Origin: VAZQ01 sp035552735 | GTDB taxonomy: Bacteria > Pseudomonadota > Alphaproteobacteria > Rhizobiales > Xanthobacteraceae | Assembly (NCBI GenBank): GCA_035552735.1 | Contig: DASZKX010000409.1 | Coordinates: 1-25,929 of the forward strand | Direction of reading: 5' to 3' | Length of the DNA: 25,929 nucleotides | In this document: one piece after another, positions 1-7,011 of the stretch | Position numbering within the stretch: position 1 is the stretch's first letter | Layout: each line of letters starts with the position of its first letter | Made by a program: the position numbers and the translations under genes | Notes under the pieces: generated by a model | What the model was told of the DNA's origin: nothing | The model's database searches: none | The model's input: only the letters and a program-made list of their open reading frames with translations

Positions 1-10
1 TCATGAGGAC

Positions 11-208
11 ATGATCGATACCCCGCCGCCTTATGAGCTTGTAGTGCGTGGCTGTACAATTCACGCTGGCCGCTATCGTTGGGACATCCTGCAGAGCGGA
101 ACGCCGGTCCAATCCTCGATGGAATCGTTTACCACCGCGCAGGAAGCGCACAAGGACGGTCGCCAAGTGATCGAGAAGCTAATGCAAATTCCGAGGCCGC
201 ATCGATGA
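11..208 (+). CDS. Small conserved hypothetical protein (65 aa)
   Basis: Reads as a compact soluble domain of 65 residues with no signal peptide or membrane segment. The core around residues 8-30 (YELVVRGCTIHAGRYRWDI) followed by a helix-like stretch 'TAQEAHKDGRQVIEKL' resembles small hypothetical proteins that I recall as common in Bradyrhizobium and relatives; no function is known to me. The ATG at 11 has an AGGA only about two bases upstream, which is too close for a good ribosome site, and the frame stays open to the left edge of the window, so the true start may lie outside. The only later ATG codons (residues 36 and 58) would remove the conserved core. It is followed on the same strand by a degraded Sel1 gene. 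Confidence 0.6.
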   Translation: MIDTPPPYELVVRGCTIHAGRYRWDILQSGTPVQSSMESFTTAQEAHKDGRQVIEKLMQIPRPHR

Positions 209-257
209 GGGACAGAAAGCAGAGCGAATAAAGGCAGTCGGTGCGACGCCGGACCAG

Positions 258-502
258 GTGCCGGACGAAATCGCCCAGTCCGATCTCGCGTCCATGTGGG
301 AGCAAGGCTTCGGGGTGAAGCAGGACTATGCGGCCGCGATGGCCTGGTACCGCAAGGCGGCCGACCGGGGCTTCGCGGGGCGCCGAGCACAATCTCGGGC
401 ACAGGACGCATTGCAGGAGCGAGAGTTCGTCGAGCATCTGATGACCCGGCACAGATCGCCGAGGCCCAGAATCTGGCGCGCGAGTGGAAGCCGCGACCGT
501 AA
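258..502 (+). pseudogene. Sel1-repeat (TPR-like) protein remnant, frameshifted
   Basis: One nearly complete Sel1 repeat is readable from about 267 to 380 (SDLASMWEQGFGVKQDYAAA, then MAWYRKAADRGFAG). The start of the next repeat (AEHNLG) continues one frame over from 382, as if one base had been inserted near 381. The typical Sel1-family C-terminal tail (PAQIAEAQNLAREWKPRP, stop at 500-502) is in the third frame, consistent with one base lost near 445. At least one whole repeat seems missing in between. The first frame is also open upstream to 183 without an ATG; 258 is a GTG. Sel1 proteins are usually exported or scaffold-type adaptor proteins with several 36-residue repeats. Here the gene is broken, unless the indels are assembly errors. 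Confidence 0.6.
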
Positions 503-516
503 GCGGGCGGGTGCGA

Positions 517-996
517 TCAGCGTTTGCCGAGGACGGCGTCCTGGTACGCGGCCAGCATTTTTGGGTCGTCGATCGAGCCGTGATGGTGCACCTGCCGCCA
601 TCGTCCGTCGGCATCGCGCCGAAAGACGCGCGTGGTGCGAATGGCGAGCGGCATCGGGTGCCCGCCCGTCTCGATCTCCCCCCGCTCCCGTCCCACCACG
701 TAGAACAAATCGCCGGATTCGTGCACCGTGTAGTCATAAAATTCGAACCGATATTGGCCTTTGCTCTCGAACAGCTTCTCATAGATCGGTTTGATCTCGC
801 TCCACCCGCGTTTGATGCCACCCAGAGGATTGTCCATGGCGGCCTCGGGAGAGCTGGACCAAGTCTGCCGCATCAGCGAGAGGTCGCGCGCGTAGAGAGC
901 GCGGTAGAACTGTGCCAGCGCCTGCGCGGCGTCCCGCTGGTCGCCGGCCGGCTCGTGTCCTGTGACGGGAGTTTGAAGCGGGCCGCTGGGCTTCAT
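517..996 (-). CDS. SnoaL-like / NTF2-fold protein
   Basis: This 159-residue protein has the layout of the SnoaL-like/DUF4440 NTF2-fold family: an N-terminal helix pair (AQALAQFYRALYARDLSLMR), a conserved Trp (QTWSSSPEAAMDNPLGG), then curved-sheet strands (YRFEFYDYTVHESGDLFYVV) ending in 'GRWRQVHHHGSID'. Members act as small cytoplasmic isomerases, hydrolases or binding proteins; the substrate cannot be told from sequence. The ATG at 996 is chosen because a GGAGG lies six bases upstream; the TTG at 1020 would place that site inside the coding region. It is the last gene of a minus-strand set after the FAD monooxygenase and the glutathione S-transferase, with a 93-base gap, so it may act on the same compound. 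Confidence 0.82.
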   Translation of the reverse strand: MKPSGPLQTPVTGHEPAGDQRDAAQALAQFYRALYARDLSLMRQTWSSSPEAAMDNPLGGIKRGWSEIKPIYEKLFESKGQYRFEFYDYTVHESGDLFYVVGRERGEIETGGHPMPLAIRTTRVFRRDADGRWRQVHHHGSIDDPKMLAAYQDAVLGKR

Positions 997-1002
997 TGGG
1001 AT

Positions 1003-1007
1003 CCTCC
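1003..1007 (-). promoter_or_regulatory. Ribosome-binding site deciding the SnoaL-like start
   Basis: GGAGG on the minus strand, six bases upstream of the ATG at 996. It favours that ATG over the in-frame TTG at 1020. Confidence 0.65.
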
Positions 1008-1089
1008 AATGGTGCAGCAATCAACGCGGAGTGAAGAGATTGGTTCGAATCCCGCGCGCAGCGCCTGCGCAGGCTTTGACCCGCGCCGG

Positions 1090-1809
1090 CTAGGCATCCA
1101 ATTTCGGGTAATGCCGAAATATCCCCGACTGGTTGAAGGCGATCCGTCGCCCGGAGCGCAGGTACGCGGCGATGCGGGGGCGCGCGGCGATTCGGTCGTG
1201 CAGCGCCACGACGCGCGGGACCTTCTTCTCCAGCCGGCGCGTGGCCTTGGGGAAGGCGTAGCGCAAGCCGTCGGCGACCTGAAACAGCGACAGATCCGCA
1301 TAGGTGAGGGTGCGGCCGAGCAGATGGGGACCGCCGCTGCGTTCCAGCACGCGCTCGAGATACAGCAGGAACTTCGGCGCCCGGCTCTTGAGGAAATCGG
1401 CCGCGCGCAGTTTGGCGGCGGGGCGCTGGTCCTCGTAATAGAGGCCGGCGGCGATCGGATGATGGGCGTCGTGGACCTCGGCCACGAAATCGCTGATGGT
1501 GAGCTGCAATTGGTTGGTCCACAGCCGCGCCCCTTCGCCCCGCGGCGCGAGGCCATGGCGCGGGCCGAGGTACAGCAGAATGTTGGCGGTCTGGCCGATG
1601 ATGAGATCGCCAGCCTTGAGGAACGGCGGCGCAAACGGCGGATGCTGGACGCGCGTGCCGTCGAGGAGCTTCATTATGGCCGTCACGCCGCCGCCCTTGC
1701 CGGGCCGACGTGCCACGTCCACATAGTCGGCGCCGGCTTCCTCCAAAGACAAGCGCACGAACTCGCCGCGCCCCTGGATGCTCGGCCAATAGTAGAGCTC
1801 GTAACGCAT
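1090..1809 (-). CDS. Glutathione S-transferase
   Basis: A 239-residue soluble GST. The N-terminal thioredoxin-fold domain begins MRYELYYWPSIQGRGEFVRL and carries the Tyr cluster near residue 6 that serves as the glutathione-activating position in Tyr-type classes. The segment 'IGQTANILLYLG' (about residues 72-83) matches the glutathione-binding 'QSxAIxxYLA' region with Thr in place of Ser. The rest is the all-helical C-terminal domain. The ATG at 1809 has GGAGG at proper distance; upstream in-frame starts would reach into the preceding monooxygenase gene. The gap to that gene is 11 bases, so the two are almost certainly co-transcribed. The context suggests conjugation or isomerisation of an oxidised aromatic product, which is inference. 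Confidence 0.9.
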   Translation of the reverse strand: MRYELYYWPSIQGRGEFVRLSLEEAGADYVDVARRPGKGGGVTAIMKLLDGTRVQHPPFAPPFLKAGDLIIGQTANILLYLGPRHGLAPRGEGARLWTNQLQLTISDFVAEVHDAHHPIAAGLYYEDQRPAAKLRAADFLKSRAPKFLLYLERVLERSGGPHLLGRTLTYADLSLFQVADGLRYAFPKATRRLEKKVPRVVALHDRIAARPRIAAYLRSGRRIAFNQSGIFRHYPKLDA

Positions 1810-1820
1810 GACGGCCTCCA

Positions 1821-3497
1821 TCAACTCCCGATCCGCAATGCCCCGGCCTTGGCGGCGGTTCCGAACGCGGCCGCGTCGGCGCCGCGCACCCAATCGGCGA
1901 GCGCGAGCGAATCGGGGGGCAGATCGTCGGACCGCCAAGCCACATGTCCGTCCGGGCGCACCAGTACGAGACGACGCTCGTAGAGCTGCCCGATGGCCGG
2001 ATCCGTGATGGTTGTCACCGTCAGCGGGATTGCGCGGCGCGCAAAGCCCTGTTGGATGGGCTGGACGTCGGGCGCGCCGTCTCCGAAACGCAACAGCGCA
2101 AAGCCGCGGCCGAACATGTCGATGATAGAGCGGTTCTCGCCGAGCCAGGCATGCGGCGCGCGGCTTCCGGGCCGCGTGCTCGGGTGATATTCGGAGACGC
2201 TGTCGGGCGGCGGCGGGCTGCCGTCGGGCCAGCAGAGCGGCGAGGGCTCGTAGCGATAGCCGAGCGCGATGCCGTCGGTCACGAATTTCCGGGTCTGGGC
2301 GCGCACGATCGCCTCGCCCATCTCGTCGCGAGCGCGCGCGCCTTGCGGACTGTCATCGGCGATGGCGGGATCAGGCTTTTGATTGCGATCGGTAGCGTGG
2401 CTCGTATCGGCGTGCGCGACATTGCGCTTGCCGACCGGCCGGCGCTCGATCTCGTAGGACGCGAGCAGCTCCGGCCCGCCCCAGCCGGCGAGCGCACCCT
2501 CGAGCTTCCAGCCGAGATCGACCGCATCGCCCAGCCCGGTATTGAGGCCAAGCCCGGAGGCCGGATGATTGAGATGCGCCGCATCGCCGGCCAGGAAGAC
2601 CGCGCCGACCTGGTAGTGGTCGGCCACCACATTGCGGGCGGTCCAGCGGCGCACCGAGATGATCTCGTGCGGGATCTGCTTGCCGACCACCTCGGCGAAC
2701 AACCGCTCGACGTCGACCTTGTCGGGATCGTCGTAGAATTCCTTGCCGCGCAGGCCGAACCGGTAGAGCTCGCGGCCGTCGAGGGTGACCAGATTGCGCC
2801 ACAGGCCTTTCGGCTCGACGAAGTTGATCAGCGCGGCCTTGCCCTTGTCGTGATGGGTCCACAGCTGCGGCGCCCGCACATAGATGCTCAGGTGGTAGCC
2901 GATATAGGGCGAGCCGCTCATCTCGATGCCGAGCGCGCGGCGGATCGGGCTGTGGCCGCCGCTGCAGTCGATGAGGTAGCGGGCCGCGATCCGCCGGTGC
3001 TCGTCGCGCGCGAGATCATGGACGATCGCGACCACGCGGCCGGCCTCCTGGCGCAGCTCCTCGAAGCGCCAGCGGAAGCGCAGCCGCGTGCTCGTAAAGC
3101 TCAAGGCGCGCTCGCACAGGATCGGATCGAGCCAGATCTGGTTGCAACGCTGCGCGCGCTCGGGACTCATCGCGGTCGGTGCGCGTCCGCCATGAAGGGG
3201 CCGCTCGATGCGGGCGATCTCGAAACCGGTGAGGCTAGTGCAGTAGAGCGCGGTGTGCGGAAAGTCCTCGGGCGCGGCCGCCTGGCGCACCGCATCGGCG
3301 ACGCCCCAGCGCCGCATGAACTCCATCGAGCGCGCATTGATGGCGGTGGCGCGGGGATGATCCGCCGGCCGTTCGTTCTGCTCCACCACGAAGCAGGGCA
3401 CGCCGCGGCCGCCCAGATCGGAGGCGAGCGCAAGCCCGACGGAGCCGCCGCCGACGATCAGGATCGGCGTTTCGATCGTATCCAAGGCATCAGGCAT
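1821..3497 (-). CDS. FAD-dependent aromatic-ring monooxygenase (phenol hydroxylase / PheA-TfdB type)
   Basis: A 558-residue group A flavoprotein monooxygenase. It has the N-terminal dinucleotide motif GGGSVG at residues 16-21 within 'PILIVGGGSVGLALA', a middle DG-type motif (DCSGGHSPIRRALG, 177-190) and the FAD ribityl GD motif (FLAGDAAHLNHPASGLGLNT, 301-320). The last ~150 residues form the thioredoxin-like C-terminal domain of the phenol hydroxylase/TfdB/MhpA group. Such enzymes use NAD(P)H and O2 to hydroxylate a phenolic ring in the cytoplasm. The substrate cannot be assigned here. The ATG at 3497 has a GAGGA about ten bases upstream. It leads a minus-strand set with the GST (11 bases downstream) and the SnoaL-like protein. 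A transporter binding-protein gene lies upstream on the same strand beyond a 282-base repeat-bearing gap. Confidence 0.92.
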   Translation of the reverse strand: MPDALDTIETPILIVGGGSVGLALASDLGGRGVPCFVVEQNERPADHPRATAINARSMEFMRRWGVADAVRQAAAPEDFPHTALYCTSLTGFEIARIERPLHGGRAPTAMSPERAQRCNQIWLDPILCERALSFTSTRLRFRWRFEELRQEAGRVVAIVHDLARDEHRRIAARYLIDCSGGHSPIRRALGIEMSGSPYIGYHLSIYVRAPQLWTHHDKGKAALINFVEPKGLWRNLVTLDGRELYRFGLRGKEFYDDPDKVDVERLFAEVVGKQIPHEIISVRRWTARNVVADHYQVGAVFLAGDAAHLNHPASGLGLNTGLGDAVDLGWKLEGALAGWGGPELLASYEIERRPVGKRNVAHADTSHATDRNQKPDPAIADDSPQGARARDEMGEAIVRAQTRKFVTDGIALGYRYEPSPLCWPDGSPPPPDSVSEYHPSTRPGSRAPHAWLGENRSIIDMFGRGFALLRFGDGAPDVQPIQQGFARRAIPLTVTTITDPAIGQLYERRLVLVRPDGHVAWRSDDLPPDSLALADWVRGADAAAFGTAAKAGALRIGS

Positions 3498-3599
3498 TCA
3501 GGCTCGTCCTCGCAGTCCCTCGGCGCGCCGGCGCGCCACAGATCTGATGGAAAACGTCAATGATCATGGCCATTGCCATACGTCAACGGATGCACCCAT

Positions 3600-3719
3600 C
3601 CGGGTCGTCCCGGCCGTAGAGCCGGGCCCCATACGGCCAGGGCGTTTACGCCCGTCTTCGACGGGCTATGGCAGCCAATCGAGAGGGCACGGCGCATGGG
3701 TCCCTGCCTTCGCAGGGAC
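3600..3719. repeat. Cluster of short palindromes (REP-like intergenic element)
   Basis: Four palindromes stand close together: CCGGG/CCCGG at 3600-3613; GGGCG/CGCCC at 3640-3653; GCCCGTC/GACGGGC at 3650-3666, sharing bases with the previous one; and GTCCCTGC/GCAGGGAC with a CTTC loop at 3700-3719. The last resembles a dispersed repeat that I recall as frequent between genes in Bradyrhizobiaceae. It lies between the TTT binding protein (ends 3780) and the monooxygenase (starts 3497), and may attenuate transcription between them or simply be a dispersed element. No coding gene is apparent in 3498-3779. Confidence 0.65.
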
Positions 3720-3779
3720 GACAACGTGGAGAGGCGCTGGCACACCGTTTGCGCGGAAACGAACGGTAGCGGCGAGATT

Positions 3780-4835
3780 CTATTTCGCGAGCTCAGCACC
3801 CGGCCCGCCGGCCGGGACGTCGAGCACGGCCTTCGCCTTGGCGATCAGCTCAGCCGGCACGTTGATGGTCTCCTCGACGATCTCCGTCACCCGGTCGGCA
3901 TCCATCGGCTTGATGTCGAGGTTGAGCTGGCGCGCCTCGGTGAGGAAATCCCCGTCCTTCATGGTGGCCGCGTAGGCCTCCCGCAGCGCCGCCACCCGCT
4001 CGGGCGGCGTGTCGGGGGTCGTGAAGAAAGGGCGCCCGAGCGATACCGGCGAGGAGATCAAGGACAGCATCCGGCGCTGCTCCGGCGTCTTGGCGAGCTC
4101 ATGCATCAGCGGCACGTCGGGAAACTGCTGCTCGCGCTCGGCGCCGGCCTGCACCAGCACGGCCACCTTCTTGTCCGTGATCCAGTCCGGGTGCTCCTGC
4201 AGGATGGCCGAGAGGCTGAAGCCGGCGCGCGCCTGCGCTTCGCCCCGCTCCATCGCCAGATCGGCCTCTGGGCTGCTCTTGTAGCCGAGCACGATCTTGA
4301 ACTTGGTTCCGAGCACGATGTTCATGGCGTTGGGGTAGATGAAGCCGTTGGAGCCGGCGCCGGTCGCCGCGGTGACGAGCTCATGGGTCATGACATCGTC
4401 GATGGTCTTCACGCCCGCGGTGGACCAGGCCACGGTCATCAAGTTGCTCAACCCGGCGGAGCCGAGCCAATTGAATTTCGCGGCGTCGAAACGTACGCCT
4501 CGGCCGTCCAGCACCTGATGCAGCGGCATGCCGTTGTTGACGAGGCCGATGAAGGTTCCGTCCTTGGCGGCCTGGTTGAACATGAAGTTGGTGGCCAGCA
4601 CGTGACCGCCACCCGGCATGTTCTTCACGATGACGGTGGGTTTGCCGGGAAGGTATTTCGGCAGGTATTTGGCGACCGTGCGGGCGGTCAGGTCGAAGAC
4701 GCCGCCGACGCCCGTGCTCACCACGATGGTGACGGTCTTGCCCTTGTAGAAGCTCTCCACCGTCTCGGCCCGCGCGGGCAGGCAGAGAACGACGCCGAGC
4801 GTGCCGCAAAGCATCAATGAAGCTGATATCGACAT
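3780..4835 (-). CDS. Tripartite tricarboxylate transporter (TTT/Bug) substrate-binding protein
   Basis: A 351-residue exported binding protein of the TctC/Bug family. Residues 1-23 look like a signal peptide cleaved after 'LPARA'. The mature part starts with the family pattern 'ESFYKGKTVTIVVSTGVGGV', followed by 'TARTVAKYLPKYLPGKPTVI' and 'KNMPGGGHVLATNFMFNQAA'. Bug proteins bind organic acids or related small ligands in the periplasm. The ATG at 4835 has only a weak AGGA upstream. No TctA or TctB membrane subunit is in the window, so it is an orphan here, as is common for this family in soil proteobacteria and their relatives. Being upstream of and on the same strand as the monooxygenase cassette, it may deliver that pathway's substrate. 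Confidence 0.9.
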   Translation of the reverse strand: MSISASLMLCGTLGVVLCLPARAETVESFYKGKTVTIVVSTGVGGVFDLTARTVAKYLPKYLPGKPTVIVKNMPGGGHVLATNFMFNQAAKDGTFIGLVNNGMPLHQVLDGRGVRFDAAKFNWLGSAGLSNLMTVAWSTAGVKTIDDVMTHELVTAATGAGSNGFIYPNAMNIVLGTKFKIVLGYKSSPEADLAMERGEAQARAGFSLSAILQEHPDWITDKKVAVLVQAGAEREQQFPDVPLMHELAKTPEQRRMLSLISSPVSLGRPFFTTPDTPPERVAALREAYAATMKDGDFLTEARQLNLDIKPMDADRVTEIVEETINVPAELIAKAKAVLDVPAGGPGAELAK

Positions 4836-4960
4836 CGTGTCCTGACCCTGCGGCGGGCACCGCGCAGCTGCCTGTCAATTTGCGCTGCAGGGTATGGCTG
4901 TAGGGATGATGCCGTCAATCCATGGCTCCGATCACGTCCGATCCGCGAAGTTGGGAAGTT

Positions 4961-4987
4961 TTGTGGCGCGACACGAGAAGGCCACAA
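4961..4987. repeat. Inverted repeat in a divergent intergenic region
   Basis: TTGTGGC at 4961-4967 and GCCACAA at 4981-4987 form a perfect 7-base inverted repeat with 13 bases between. It lies between the divergent genes starting at 4835 (minus) and 5101 (plus), where an operator would be expected. No regulator gene is adjacent, so its role is open. Confidence 0.3.
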
Positions 4988-5100
4988 GTTCCGACCATGC
5001 AGAACAGGGCAGGGCGGTCGCGGCAAGCCTCCACCCGATCGCCGGTACGGTGGTGCCACCCCGGCGGTGCCGCTGAACTCACTTGCACGGGGAGATGCAC

Positions 5101-5628
5101 ATGCGGAAGGGCAACGGTGCCGCGTCGACGGCGCCATGGAACGATCAGGTTGCACATCTCATGAACCGCGAGGGCATGTCGCGCGACAAAGCGCGCGACC
5201 GCGTCATCCTGGATTTTCTCAAGCGCGGCGACAGCAACGCGCTGGCCGCCTTGCTGATGGATGGACATTTGCCCGCCCCCAACATCCGTTTCGTCCTGGC
5301 ATTGATGCTGCTCGACAATGACGAGGCCGAAGCCGCGATGGCGCGACATCATATGCAGTCCGACCCGTGGTGGGTGCCGCATCGCTTCGTCATCAAGGGC
5401 CGGCCCGCGCAGCCTCGGCGGGTCCACGCGGCGGAGACGGCGAGAGCCACCGGGCCGCTGATGCCGGGTCTCGGATACGAGGCCGCGATCGCACGTCTCG
5501 ATCAGGCGGTGCTCGCGACCGACGCCGGCGGCGGCAGAACGGCCGCTGGCGGCAAAGCGGCCGCTGGCGGCAAAGCGGCCGCTAAGCCGGTGGCCCGGCC
5601 ACGTTCCCGGGGCAAGCGGAAGAAGTAG
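5101..5628 (+). CDS. Hypothetical protein with repeat-containing basic C-terminal tail
   Basis: A 175-residue protein I do not recognise. The N-terminal two thirds look like a helical soluble domain (WNDQVAHLMNREGMSRDKAR, then VILDFLKRGDSNALAALLMD) with a Trp pair in 'MQSDPWWVPHRFVIKGRP'. The last ~40 residues are low complexity: two exact 18-base units encode repeated Ala-Ala-Gly-Gly-Lys, ending in a strongly basic tail (RPRSRGKRKK) that recalls nucleic-acid-binding extensions such as histone H1-like tails. The ATG at 5101 is chosen because GGGGAG lies seven bases before it; an ATG at 5095 and a TTG at 5083 are less well placed. There is no signal peptide. It stands alone, convergent with the YccF gene 27 bases downstream. 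Confidence 0.7.
   Translation: MRKGNGAASTAPWNDQVAHLMNREGMSRDKARDRVILDFLKRGDSNALAALLMDGHLPAPNIRFVLALMLLDNDEAEAAMARHHMQSDPWWVPHRFVIKGRPAQPRRVHAAETARATGPLMPGLGYEAAIARLDQAVLATDAGGGRTAAGGKAAAGGKAAAKPVARPRSRGKRKK
5541..5583 (+). repeat. In-frame 18-bp tandem repeat
   Basis: The 18-base unit GGCCGCTGGCGGCAAAGC occurs twice without mismatch at 5541-5558 and 5559-5576, followed by a partial third copy (GGCCGCT). A degenerate copy precedes them at 5523-5540. It encodes the Ala/Gly/Lys-rich tail of the hypothetical protein and, being a multiple of three, can change length without a frameshift. Confidence 0.85.
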
Positions 5629-5655
5629 AGGTCCGGCGGCGCCATGCCGGAGGTG

Positions 5656-6060
5656 TCAGACCGGCACCACGACCTTGCCGATCGGCCAGAGTGCCAGCCG
5701 CGCCAGCTTGAGATGCGCCCAGGCGAACGGGATGCCGATGATGGTGATGGCGAGCAGGGCGGCGGTGAAGAGATGCCCAAGCGCCAACCACCAGCCGGCC
5801 AGCAACAGCCAGATCAGGTTGCCGATCATGCCGAGCGGTCCGGTGCCGATGTCCTCGCGGCCGGAAAGGGTCGAGCGCGACACCACCTTATGGCCGAAGG
5901 GCAGCAGCGTGTAGGACGCGATGGTGATGGCGGACCAGGTCCACGGCAGGCCCACGATGGTGACCGCCATGATAAGCGCCGCGACCACCCAGCCGGTCGC
6001 CATCCATAAGCCGCCAAAGAGGATCCAGAGCAGGTTGAGCAGCAGCGAGACAGGCGACAT
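5656..6060 (-). CDS. yccF: YccF family (DUF307) inner-membrane protein
   Basis: A 134-residue hydrophobic protein made of two similar halves. The first has 'NLLWILFGGLW' leading to 'ITIASYTLLPFG'. The second has 'NLIWLLLAGWW' leading to 'LKLARLALWPIG'. Each half holds about two membrane helices, which is the YccF arrangement. Function is not established; the family is an inner-membrane protein of unknown role. The ATG at 6060 is favoured over the GTG at 6072 because GGAG sits about seven bases before it. It is a single gene, convergent with the hypothetical gene on the left. The 221-base gap to the right holds no obvious gene; a loose TTGCAG-16 bp-TAGGCT pair (6197-6224) may be a promoter for the gene at 6282. 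Confidence 0.9.
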   Translation of the reverse strand: MSPVSLLLNLLWILFGGLWMATGWVVAALIMAVTIVGLPWTWSAITIASYTLLPFGHKVVSRSTLSGREDIGTGPLGMIGNLIWLLLAGWWLALGHLFTAALLAITIIGIPFAWAHLKLARLALWPIGKVVVPV

Positions 6061-6281
6061 GTGGTTCTCCACGCGAAAGCATATCAGAAAACGCGCGCGC
6101 GGATCGAGCTTCTGGTCCGAAATTGCAGCAATGCGAAAATGTTGAGAGCGGTTCCGTTATCCCGCCAATGCGCCCCAGCCGATTGAGAGGCGGCTTTTGC
6201 AGCCCGTGTGGTGCATGCTAGGCTGAGCGTCCGCGGGCCTTGAACGAAAGTCATGGATCTGCTTGCAGCGGAAGTCGTGCG

Positions 6282-6863
6282 ATGAGAATGGCGCCGTTTC
6301 TTGCAATCGCCGTCGCCGGAACTGCGTTCCTCGCAGGGTCCGCCGTCGTGCTCGGCGTGCGGGCGCCCGTAAACCCCGGCGCGATCCAGCCCTCGTGGAC
6401 GGAGATCAAATGGCCATTTCCGATTGACCAGTGGGGCGTCGGCAGAGCCTTCGTGTGCATGCCGGCCGATTGCGGCTCCAAGGTCGACGTTTATGTCCGG
6501 CCAAAGATCGGCTTCTGCAATTGTTCCACCGGCGTGTCCGACGACACGGAGCTGGAGCGTATCGGCGATACCGAGCTCGTGGGTCCTGAAGTCAAAGCTC
6601 TCGGTCCGGGCTCCCCCGTCAGGGTCGGATGGATGCAGGGCCGCATCCGGCCGTACCGGATGATGTCCGGCGAGATGCCGGGCAAGCGCCTGCTTTCGGT
6701 TGCGTTCAACGATGAGTGCGACGTGGTCGTCGCGGTTGCCACGCTCGACAATGGCGATCCGGCTATGGTCGGGCCCGCGGTGACGGCCTTCCTCGACAGC
6801 AGGCCGATGGTGCTTTGGGCAAAAAAGGAGCTAGGCTTGGAATTCGTCAGTCGCCAGTGGTGA
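6282..6863 (+). CDS. Exported Cys-containing conserved hypothetical protein
   Basis: A 193-residue protein with an N-terminal hydrophobic segment (MRMAPFLAIAVAGTAFLAGS), read as a signal peptide or membrane anchor. The mature part has Trp-rich 'WTEIKWPFPIDQWGVGRAF' and then a Cys-rich block: 'VCMPADCGSKVDVYVRPKIG' and 'FCNCSTGVSDDTELERIGD', plus a later 'NDECDVVVAV'. Five cysteines in a periplasmic protein suggest disulphides. I recall similar hypothetical proteins in Bradyrhizobiaceae but no function. The ATG at 6282 has GGAAG at good spacing; the TTG at 6240 would add a tail before the signal peptide. It is the first of three exported-protein genes on this strand, 148 bases before the propeller gene. 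Confidence 0.72.
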   Translation: MRMAPFLAIAVAGTAFLAGSAVVLGVRAPVNPGAIQPSWTEIKWPFPIDQWGVGRAFVCMPADCGSKVDVYVRPKIGFCNCSTGVSDDTELERIGDTELVGPEVKALGPGSPVRVGWMQGRIRPYRMMSGEMPGKRLLSVAFNDECDVVVAVATLDNGDPAMVGPAVTAFLDSRPMVLWAKKELGLEFVSRQW

Positions 6864-7011
6864 CGTGGCGGCGCGGCAATTCGGCAGAATGAGTGACGTG
6901 GTGAAGTGCTCGTTGTGAGTTGCAACAAGATCAGGCGGACGCTCCGCTCGCTCGCCGTTCGGCGGTGGGCCGACGTTTCTGCACCGGTCATAACGAAAGA
7001 GGGAGGCGATC

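Noticed and set aside
1041..1056. tRNA-like T-loop sequence (GGTTCGAATCCCG)
   Set aside because: The flanking bases do not form the five-pair T stem and no acceptor, D or anticodon arm is present.
484..3563. Long plus-strand open frames at 484-1983 and 1944-3563
   Set aside because: They are antisense to the SnoaL-like, GST and monooxygenase genes, which have motifs and ribosome sites; the plus-strand products match nothing.
3573..4820. Plus-strand frame of 415 codons opposite the TTT binding protein
   Set aside because: It is antisense to the binding protein, and its first part is translated palindromic repeat.
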